Assembly (NCBI GenBank): GCA_905250125.1
Contig: CAJNOL010000854.1
Location: 1 to 64,000, forward strand
Reading direction: 5' to 3'
DNA: 64,000 nucleotides
Source of the DNA: Rotaria sordida
Taxonomy: Eukaryota; Rotifera; Eurotatoria; Philodinida; Philodinidae
Shown here piece by piece: positions 36,140 through 46,834 of the stretch. The notes beneath the pieces are model-generated. The model was given only the letters and a program-made list of their open reading frames with translations. It ran no database searches and was not told where the DNA came from. A program made the position numbers and the translations under genes. The first letter of the stretch is position 1, and each line of letters opens with the position of its first letter.

Positions 36140-37493
36140 AAAATCACGGATCCGAGTGTCAGAACTATTGAACTCGGTCATTAATCTTATTTATGTTGGT
36201 ATTTGAATATCTGAGTGCGATATTGGAGTACTGTACTCTGGATAATGAATTTTGAATGGGTACTCCTATAGAATTTTTATCTACTCTACTGTTTTTTACG
36301 TAAGATACTCATTTATCCGTATCCTGTTCTGTATTGTTGTACTACATGGGATTTCATTTAAATATTAAAATGAATAGCTAAAACCTGCAACAAAAATATG
36401 AATTTTAGGAAAAATAATCAATTGACCAACGGAAAACATTACTTTATCTTCATTGTTTCTTTTTAAACTAACGTATAAAGATAAAAAGAAATTATCTTTG
36501 GAAAATACAATTAAGTATTTAATTTTTTATTATGAAAAATTAAAAAGATGTTCAACTTTATTTTGTAAAAATAAACATTCTTTTTATCATTATCTCATGA
36601 AGTAAGAGTAAATAAAGACATACCTATAGATAACAGTACAATGTATGAAAAGTGAAATGAATAATAAACTGTTCAGAGAATTTGAGACATACAATAATAA
36701 AAAAAGGAATAGTGTTGATTACTATACAAACGAACAATTTCGAAGACACCATTCGTCTAAGTACTATGAATGGCTTATCCATCGAAATAGAATAGAAGAA
36801 AATCTTTTCTTTATTTTCCATTTAATTATGTACATCATTTTTCTTTTTTTCTTAGCATCCGTTTATTTTTGTGCATATTAATACAAAAGGTATTTTGATA
36901 AATATTCATAAAAAAAACACAAGTATGAGTACTATATTGATTGCTCATGTTTTTTGTCTATGAATAAATCTGTAAGGAAAACTTCATACAAGTATTCGCT
37001 TGAGTAAACCAAAAGTATCAAAAAAACATGAAATCATTCGATTATTCCTTTAATTCAATTTAATATTCATCATGATAAATTCTATTCGCTGAATAAGTAC
37101 ATTCACTAGGAGAGTTTCAAGAGATTTATGAGATTAACAATTCATTTTCAATAGACTTTGACAAATCAAGTGTTCTAAAAGTAACATTAATTAGGAAGAC
37201 TTACGTCGAGTTATTCATAAAACTAGCAAGATTATTATAAATAAAGGATGTATACAATATATTTTTCAAGGTACTTTTTTCTAACACCTGTTTAGAGAGC
37301 ATATTTCTATCATTGAGTATTTTACTGCATTGTATTTATTGAATTAGTATAATCGATTTCAATGAAACAAACCTGTTGGAATAAAGAATACTTATTTGTT
37401 GTGATTTCGAATTCTTAAAATACTTGATTTTTTCCTGTTTGTTCTTGCTATTAAGAATTTAAAACAATGAAGCATAGAACAAAATCAAACATA
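36140..37493. other. non-coding stretch
   Basis: AT-rich. Overlapping plus and minus frames at 36.62-36.88 kb are mutual shadows without motifs. No gene supported. Confidence 0.4.
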
Positions 37494-38133
37494 CAGTCGG
37501 TACCAAAATTATTCGACAGAGTTTATTTTCAATTTTGTTTCCGCTGTTGTAGGCGCTAGAAACAATTTAAATAGTGATTTAAATAGAGAAAATTATTTCA
37601 AAAAGGAAATATAAGGAAATAAATATTATTATCAGGTTCTTAAAGACAGAAACTCCAGAAAAATAAAAAGCTAGTTTTTCAGCACTTAGAACGGATAAAA
37701 ATTATTTCGCTTAGACTACATAGAATGATAGAGCAAACAATTATCTCATAATGAAATATTGTCCAGTTCACTATGAAATTTATTAGCTGAGATACAGCAA
37801 TCTTACAAAAGCTTCGAAAATTGTTTTTCTCCAATTTCCTATAGAAAAATCATTTTTTGACTTTTAAATAAAGTGTTGTATCTCAGCCAAAAAACATCAC
37901 AGATAACTTGACAATGTCTCATTTTGTAGAGGATGGTTTACTCCATCGTTCTATATAGTCTAAACAAAATTGTATTTATGCACTCTCGGTGTTGAAAAAC
38001 TGAAGTTTGGGTTTATCTGGAGTTGCTATCTTTGCGAATCTGATAATAATTTTTATTTCCTGGATTGTTTCTAATGCTTATGCCAGCGTTAAAAAAATTG
38101 AAATTAAATCTTGTTGAATAATTTTTGGTACTC
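37494..38133. mobile_element. Tc1/mariner-like palindromic MITE, ~0.64 kb
   Basis: It starts CAGTCGGTACCAAAATTATT and ends AATAATTTTTGGTACTC, with TA adjacent at the left end. It folds along nearly its whole length. AGCTGAGATACAGC near 37.79 kb pairs with GTTGTATCTCAGCC near 37.88 kb, and TAGACTACATAGAATGA pairs with TCTATATAGTCTA. There is no transposase frame. The terminal sequence resembles Tc1-like TIRs. Confidence 0.75.
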
Positions 38134-40642
38134 ATTATTTATACTGATATACATACGTTGATAAAGAATTTCAATGTAGTAAATTTCTAACATTTGCTAA
38201 ATTCTGCAATATACATTTCATATAGAAAATAAAAACTTCTTATTTTAGATTAAAAGAAGTGATCGATAGAAAAGGTAGACAATAAATAACATTACGAAAA
38301 AGAGCGGAAAATAGCTCCCCTTTGGTTCATTCAAATGAATTAATGGCTTGACAAGTAATAGAAGTTTATGCAAAGTTTTTTCTTTTATACGAAAAAATAT
38401 AAAAAAATACTACCAATAAATATTATTGTTGACTTCCATAAAGAAATTCGACCTGTTGTCAAGTAAGAAAAATACATGTATAACACTCAAATATTCATTT
38501 TCAGTTGTCATCTAAGAAAATGAAAAAGGAAGACATCGAAACAAATTTTTCTAATGATATTATAATAATCCACATAGAAAAAATTTTTAGGATTAATTAG
38601 TTCAAAAGTCAACAGTTGCAACATTTCGAATTTTCAAATATGGAACACAGGTTTTTGCAAGTAAGTTGGTAGTTTATATTTATCGAAGACAGATTCCAAA
38701 ATTTAAATAAATTAATACTGAAAATTCACTCTAACGGATGATGCAGATTAAACTGCACAATATCATATGTTTTTTTGGCACTTAGATTCACTTTCAGAGG
38801 GTCATGCGATAGCGAATTTTTCGTTCTACAAAAGGGTTAAAAAAGGACAGAAAATAGTGGAAATTTCTTTTTTAACAACGAACTTCTAAAATAGCAATCA
38901 TGCTGCAAAATTCTGCATCTTTTGATATATATTTCAGAAGAAATATTTTCGAGAATAATCATGAAGTAAAACCTACAAAAAAAATCTTGTCTGACAGGAT
39001 TATGTGATTGTTCTTTTTTCATTTCGATACGATCTAATCGTTTGTACTCTTCGACTTAGCAGTGACAACATTTTGTTCAGAATTACATTTCACATCCAAC
39101 GGCGCGTGAATCACTGTTTCATACGCTAAAACTCGCCTAGGAACACATGTTTTCCCTACATGCGTAGAAAGATATCAATAGGTTTTAGTTTCAAGCTTTT
39201 TTCTCATGAACTATGGTACCAGAAATCTTGAAAAGGTTGTAGAAACGGAGAGCATAAAACTTTCTATCCATTGACGTTAACTGCGTTACTTTTTGAACTG
39301 GTATTCATGAACCAAGACTTCCACACATTGATAAATATTTGCGAAAAATTGAAAATCACAGTTAGACGATCGAGCAGGCGTTGGTATTTTAAATTTTGCT
39401 TCAACAAGAAAAATCTATTTAAAAACCAAACGAAACAATTTTGTAGAATGAAAAATTCTCTATTGAATCACTTTCTGAAAGTATATCGGAATTACCCAAA
39501 AAAGAAAATTATATTATCTTATTTAATCTGCGTTATCCATTATGTGCATTAATGTAATAACATTCATAAAATCTGTTGTTTATTGCTGTTTTTTTTATTC
39601 TCTTAGGTAGCAATTGAAAAATATATTCAAGTGCTACATACGTATTTTTCTTGCTTGACAACATGTCGAATTTCTTTAGTGAAATCTAAAATAGTATTTG
39701 TTTACATTATTCGTATGAAGAAAAAAAAACTTTGAATACACTTTTATTACTCACCAAAGCATCAACCCATTCGCATAAATCGAAGCGAGGATATTTCAAT
39801 CTTTTTTTTATCGCAGTGCTATTTATGGCTTATCTTGCATAAAATAACATAAAGATTTTATTTACAATTTTTTTCTTCTCTTTTATAAAGTGCAGGACAA
39901 TATTTTAAGTTGTTAAAATAACATCTTTGCTTTTCTTTGGTATAGGCACGTAGAAAATGTTGAATTCTTTTACTTTTTCTTTGAGACAAGAAGAATAAAT
40001 AATTCAAAACACATGAATGTTCTTTATTCCCGATTCTAAAGAATTTAATAAGTACTCGATCAAACACAAGTATTGGATATTTTGGCATATGCATTCTATT
40101 GTTCTTACTGCTCTTTAGACCATAATTTCGAGCTTAGATAAGTCATATGTCTCCACCATTTTTTTTTCTTCATATTTTATGCAGAACTATAATTTTATAA
40201 AATTCTGTTATGCTGGATCATAATTGCAGTGAAATATCTATGTTTGTTCAGTATGGAAACGTCATCTGCTACTATTCAAGTTACATACTGATTGTAACTT
40301 GCAGTCAATTTGATCTTATCAACGTTTAGCTTTTTCTATTTTAATTCGGATACCTTAAATAATGTTTTTTTTCCAAAAAAATAACGTATACCTAATTTTT
40401 TTCTTCAAATTATTATTCCAATTTTTTTTTTGACCTCGAATAATAAAATTGATAAGTCTTTAGAAGAAGACCAGACTGAAAAAAAATGACGAGCCTGTTC
40501 TAAAAATTAGTTCGTTAACATCAATGCAGTTTTTCTATGTTATACATACAGTGATTTCTAAGAGATTATGAATTTATATAACAACATATTATTATTTTAG
40601 TGTTAGTTCTTATAAGATTCATTTGAATAAAGCCGAATACTA
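38134..40642. other. non-coding 5' flank of copy 2
   Basis: AT-rich, short frames without motifs (38837-39022, 39271-39552, 39858-40094). In-frame TAA lies just upstream of the ATG at 40652. Confidence 0.4.
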
Positions 40643-40651
40643 AACGAATCG

Positions 40652-43600
40652 ATGGCCATATTATCAAAATATAATATAGAAAAGTATCAATTCGATATTG
40701 ATGTCCGAAAAAAACATCAACTCTATGGAATGTCAGGAAAATTAATATATGAAGGTAAATGGATATCAAGAAGAGATGATCCAATAATTATTGTTGAAAT
40801 GAATGAAACAATTGCTGAAAGTGAAGCTCGGTTTTATTTAGAATTAAATAGTCATAATAATATTATTCATACACTTGGTTATGTTGAAAATAGTTTAAAT
40901 TTAACTATATTTATACAAGAATTTGCACAATTAACAGATTTAGCTGGTGTCTTAATGGATAATCAATTTATTATTTCTCAAACAATATTAATTGAAATGT
41001 TTTTACAGATTGCTGATGCAATGAGTTATATTACAAGTAAAAAGATTGTACATGGTGATTTAGGTTGTCGAAATGTACTTGTTTTTCAACTGGATCCATC
41101 TCAAACAAAAAATAATTTAGTTAAAATAACTGATTTTGGTCTTGCACGTTGGATCGATCAACCATCTTCTCATCAAGATCAATTAGTTATTCCAATTCGA
41201 TATTGTGCACCAGAAATTCTTCAAAATAATCGTCATGAAGAGTATTCAGAAAAATCTGATATCTATTCAATGGGTGTTCTAATTTGGGAAGCTTTATCAA
41301 ATAGTGAAATTCCTTATTCATCAATTCCTAAAGATGATGATGTCAAACAAATGAAATTAAATAATGAAAAACTTCAAAAGCCACATACTTGTGATCATCA
41401 ACTATGGACATTAATGAATAATTGTTGGAATAATAATCCTAGAGATCGACCTAGTTTTGAACTAATTAAACAAAGATTATCGAATATGAAAGTTTCTGAT
41501 AATCGAGATCTTCGAAGTTTTGTTTCATTTCATGAGTAAGAAATTTTTCTTAGTTTATATCTAGTAGACAATTATTAATAGATATTAATAGTTTATCAGT
41601 TTTCTTCTAGTAATTTTAAAATAATTACAAAATATTCAATCATAGGAATGAGATACTTATCTATTCTAATTCAACTATTTTCTTATTAGATAAAAGCAAT
41701 TCTTTAATATTTTTATTATGTTACACAGATTTTTCACAACTAATGTAAAAAAATGTGCATAACAAATCTTTCTTGAGAGTTTATATATAGTAAAGAAGAT
41801 CCTAATTAATTACAGTATTAAATAATTCAATTTATACATCTTAATTGGTACTAGTCAATTTTCATTTATATTTTCTGTATATCTGTTATTCTGATTTTTT
41901 TTCAATTATCTGAAAGAAAAAAACAGGTTTTGCATCGTAAATCAAAGCTTTTGTATTTTAATAGTATTATCCGATCCCAAATGAAAGGCAGGTTACCATT
42001 TTCAAATAACTTTTGATAGGAACGAGATAGAGAACTGCAGCTTTCACCATTCAAAAGAGCGATGTCCGGGCCATCCATCGATATAGAACTCATTAAGATG
42101 AAAGATGTTTTTTTATCGGTACCTTTGGATCAATACTTTCTCCTTTGAGTATTGCCATGAATTTTCACAATCATCTCAACTCAAATTATGTCTGAATGTG
42201 GCTCAAATCACCATTTTTTCGCTATAAAATCATCACATATTTCATTATCTCTCAACCTCTTCTTTTAAACGAATTTAAGAAAAAGCAAATGTTAATTTTA
42301 TAGTGAAAAAAGGGTGATTTGTGCTCCATTTTGACATAATTTGAGTTGAGATTATTTTGAAAATTGATGACAATACTCAAAGAAAAAAGTATTGATCCAA
42401 AGATACCGAAAAAAAAGCAACTTTCGTCTTGATGAATTCTATGTTGATTGATAGCCCGAACATCGTTCTTTTAAATGGTAAAAATCGCAGCTCTCTATCT
42501 CGTTTCTATCAAAGGTGATTCGAAAAATGGTAACCTGCCTTGTATTTTGGATCGAATGATAGAAGAAAACGGAGAGTAACCCAATCTATTCATCTAGTGG
42601 TTTAGAAACTTCACAATTGATCATTTATACTCTGGCTAATTATTATGCTGTTTTTGAATTCATCAAATATGAAAATTCTGGATCCTGTTCTGGTTGGATT
42701 TGTGTCAGGACCGATCCAATAGACTCTAGTTTCAGGATTTGAACAATATTAGTCTGCTGGATAATTCCTCTAACCAAATAGCTGAACTCTTCTAGATTTA
42801 CTTTCCATCCATTTACGTCATATCTTCACAAATGATCACACGATTAGAGATCAAATATTATCTTGAGTTGTAATTCAAGATATCAATCTAAAGAATTTGT
42901 CAGAGCTTCGGTTGTAGTTAATCAACCTTCAATATTCAGCAGTAAATTTTTTATGGAAATGAGAATAATTATAGTCTATAATTGAAATGAATTGATTAAT
43001 CTTTTCATTAAGGCCACCAGCACATTATGAATATGAACTTGATATTGACATAGAAATGCATGATTTATTGAATGGTCAATTTGGTAAAACGTATGAAGCA
43101 GAATGGATATCAAGAGAAGAAAGACCAATTGTCTTAATTGTAATGGATAAAGAACCATCAGAATATGAAGCATTAGTTTATACAAACTTTAATCTTCATC
43201 ATCATATTCTTTATACATTTGGATTTGTTGAAAACAATCGTGGATTAATTTTGTTATTGCAAGAAAGAGCACTTCATGGGAATCTTCAAGTATTGTTAAA
43301 TAATCGACAATTTCAACCATTACCAATAGTACTCATTACAATCTTCTTGCAAATTGTGGAAGCTATGATTTATGTTATTAGCAAAGATATTGTACATGGT
43401 AACTTGTGTTGTGCCAATGTTCTTGTCTTTCAAATGCATCCTTCTGAATCAACAGAAAATTTATTTAAACTAACAAACTTTAGTTTGGCACATAAAAATG
43501 ATCCATCCTTCGTTGATGATAGACGACTTCCTATTCCTGTACGATATTGTGCTCCAGAAATTCTTCGAAGTGCAGGCCGATCAAATTATTCTGAACTATC

Positions 43601-46600
43601 AGATGTTTATTCAATGGGTGTTTTGATGTGGGAAGCTTGTTCAAATGGAAAACTTCCATATGAATCCTTAAAAACTAATAGTGAAATTCGACAACGAAAA
43701 TTGAATGGTGAAAAATTATCAAAGCCATTTATGTGCGATAGACAAATTTGGTCTATCATAGAAGATTGTTGGCATAATGAACCACAACTACGATATAATT
43801 TCAAAGATATGAAAAAACGTTTCTTCAATGTTCGTCGCGAGTAAGTAACAACTAGAACAAAGAATGTATAGGCAGTTAAATATTACAATAATAAATTAAG
43901 TTTATCTTCAAGAAGTTAAAATATAATTTCTATTTTCTAGTTCAATAGAAACTTCTCAATATGAACTAAATGTCAATGTCAAACAAAGACGTCCACTTAA
44001 TGGTAATAATGGAAAGTTTTATGAAGCAGATTGGATTCCAAAGAAAGATCCACCAATTATTCTAATTGTTATGGATGAAGAAATAGCAGAACAAGAAGCT
44101 TCATTTTATATGAAATTTAATTCTCATTCTCATATTGTTCATACTTTTGGCTTTGTTAAAAATGATCTTAAATTAACCATGTTATTACAAGAGCGAGCAC
44201 TTTATGGTGATCTGCAAACATTATTACAAAATGGAAAGTTTCAACCATCAGGCGAAGTACTCGTAGCAATCTTTTTACAGATCATTGATGCGATGATTTA
44301 CATTACTAGTCAAGGAATTGTACATGGTGATTTGCGTTGTATCAATGTGCTTGTCTTTGAAATGAATTCATCTGACTCAAAAAGAAATCTTGTTAAATTA
44401 ACTAATTTTCGTATGTCTTGTGAAAAGGATCAGTCAGTTTCAAACAAAAGAGTGCCTCAGAATCTAATGCAATATTGTGCACCAGAAATTCGTCGAAATC
44501 AAGATAGATCGAACTATTCTGAATTATCTGATGTTTATTCAATGGGTGTGTTAATGTGGCAAGCTTGTTCAAAAGGAGCCATTCCCAATGGAAGTCATAC
44601 GAGTGATGATGATATTCAACAACGAAAATCGAATGAGGGTGAACTATCAAAACCGAAGGAATGTGATAGTCGACTATGGAGCGTCATAAAATATTGTTGG
44701 TATAATGAACCGAGTTTACGATTAAGCTTTGAACAATTGAAGATTCAACTTTTGAAAATTGATTTTAAGTAAGTGATTGAAGTACTTATTGATCAATCTT
44801 TGAACGAAGGAAAACGCTGTAGATTAAACTGAAATTTGCATCCATTCATTTAATTTACTTAAGTATTATCGTGTAATAGCCAATTTCCATATGTGCACAT
44901 TTGAAATAGTGTACAAAAGAAAAATAATCGTAGTCATCACTCATTTGAACAATATTTGTTGAAATTGACGGATTTAAAAGTTTGTCTTAATTTTTCCAAT
45001 AGGAGCTTTAAATTGAATCAAGCATTTCGAGATATTTTTGGAAGCAGTGATGAAAACTTTTGTTTGAATGAATTTTTAAGAATTAAACATTATAAAATGT
45101 GGTTAGTAAAATATGTTCGATATAGAAAAGATTCATTGGATCTAGTTCAGATAATAAAATATTTCATTTGTTTTAGAACTAGTTTCTCTTCTTAAATGAT
45201 TATTAATATAATTTGAAATTTTGTTTATGACCTTCTGCAAAATATTATCTTTAATTTATTTAGTATTATCGATCGCATAAGTTGTCATCTCTGTAACAAT
45301 GAGATTCCAGAGAATGAAATAGACAATCATCAGGTATAAATAATATCATTGAGATCATCATTATGTAGATTTTGTTTTTTGAAGAAATCATGTTTACCAA
45401 AGCATATTTCACCAGAGAAGTACGAAAAAAAATTTTTTAATGATTATCGTAATAATTTCTTTTAATTTTTTCGACAAGACGTGTTCATTTTACTCGATGT
45501 AATTATTGTGGTGAACGATGTCTTGGTAGTCAATTAGAAGAACATCAGGTATAAATACTATTGTCAACTTTTTTAACTGATATTTTGTTTTGTAGCAAGC
45601 ATGCACATTAAAACCTCAGTATGTTAAATATTTTTCGTCTATGAACACTTATTTTTCACATATTTTTTCTAATATTTTTGTTTTTTTTGCTATACAGACC
45701 TATTCTTGGTGCTCGTTGTAATTATTGTGGCAACGAATATCAAAACAATGAAATAGTAGATCATCAGGTAGAGACAAAACTACTTTATATCTCACCATAT
45801 ATTTCTTTCGAAGAACTCTTGTCCATCGAGGGCTACTCCTCCTCTCAATTTTGAGTATGTCAACAATTACTTTCCACAGATTAATCATTATATTTGTGTT
45901 ATATAGACCTCTTCGGTTCACTCGTTGTCGTTATTGTAATCAAGAATATCTGGATGCTGAAATAAAGGATCATTCGGTATGGATAAAATAATTCTTTTTA
46001 TCATCGAATATATTTTTTTTCAAGAAATCCTGTCCATCAAGATCTGAACCTCCGGTGTCTCGGTCTCAGAAGTACGCAAAGAGTTGTCTATTAAAGACTG
46101 TAATTAAATTCAAAGTTATTTTTCGATATAGGCTTGTTCTTCAAAAAGATATCAGCAATCATCGTCGTCAATATCCAATACCTGAAATTAAAAAAAATGA
46201 GGTATGCAGATGAGATAATTGATTTCATCGATTTATATTTTATATTAAAGAGATCACGTTCACCAAAGTCGGAAACTGATACTCAGCAGTCTCTAAAGTA
46301 TGCATACAGTTATTCTTTGATGATTACTATAACATTTTATACATTTTCTCGTACAGGTCTGTTCCTCATAGCAACTGCAAATATTGCCATGGTGAATATC
46401 CGTCAATTAATATTAATAATCATGAAGTACATAGGCAAAAGTATTTCTTTTATCAATCTATTCTTTTTTCTTTTGAAGCAATCATGTTCATCGAGACCTA
46501 CATCACAACGTTCAAAGTATGCAAAGAGTTATTTTTTTTAAAACTATTATAATAATTACATGATTTGTTTTTACTTAGACCTGCTACTGTTTCATGCAGA

Positions 46601-46834
46601 TATTGCAATGAAAATTTTTTATTGCACACCATAGAAGCACATGAGGTATAGGAAGCATAAGGAATTTTATTAATATTTATAATCTTTTGTAGAATACATG
46701 TCCATCGAAACCAAAGTATACATATAATCAGCTCCATTCACTAATGCTTTAATATGTTTATCGAATATTTTTGTTGTAGATCTTGTATGGATCGGTTAAG
46801 TTCATGGTTCTGTCATTGTTGCGCAACAGACTAG
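40652..46834 (+). CDS. triple kinase-like domain / seven C2HC zinc-finger protein, copy 2
   Basis: An eighteen-exon model: 40652-41535, 43013-43840, 43941-44768, then finger exon pairs 45264-45333/45385-45419, 45479-45548/45596-45618, 45698-45767/45815-45855, 45907-45976/46025-46071, 46132-46201/46251-46297, 46357-46426/46479-46516, 46579-46645/46693-46715, and last 46780-46834. The total is 3336 nt, exactly 1111 codons plus stop, all junctions GT-AG. Kinase-like domain A differs from copy 1 at eight residues, including R57S, L149P and H194R. Domain B differs at one (Met to Ile). Domain C is the same until the GAIP region and then differs strongly. Finger 5 has lost its cysteines (KLVLQKDISNHRR; RSRSP replaces xSCP) but keeps exon lengths of 70 and 47 nt. 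The last exon encodes SCMDRLSSWFCHCCATD. An extra open block at 45003-45195 in the intron after exon 3 might be an alternative exon. Confidence 0.8.
41962..42562. repeat. 0.6 kb fold-back element inserted in intron 1 of copy 2
   Basis: The left arm of about 270 bases (CCGATCCCAAATGAAAGGCA and following, through GATAGGAACGAGATAGAGAA) pairs with the right arm ending CTATCTCGTTTCTATC, then ATGGTAACCTGCCTTG and TTTTGGATCGAATGATAG. The loop is about 42237-42299. The element is absent from the matching intron of copy 1, where flanking homology is otherwise present, so it is a clean presence/absence insertion. The gene sense strand carries it within an intron. Confidence 0.85.
44769..45263 (+). other. 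intron with possible extra exon, copy 2
   Basis: Between kinase-like exon 3 and the first finger exon. The block after the AG at 45001-45002 continues the phase and reads SFKLNQAFRDIFGSSDENFC and onward for about 60 codons before a stop. If used, it would truncate the protein before the fingers. No matching block occurs in copy 1. It could be an alternative terminal exon or chance. Confidence 0.3.
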
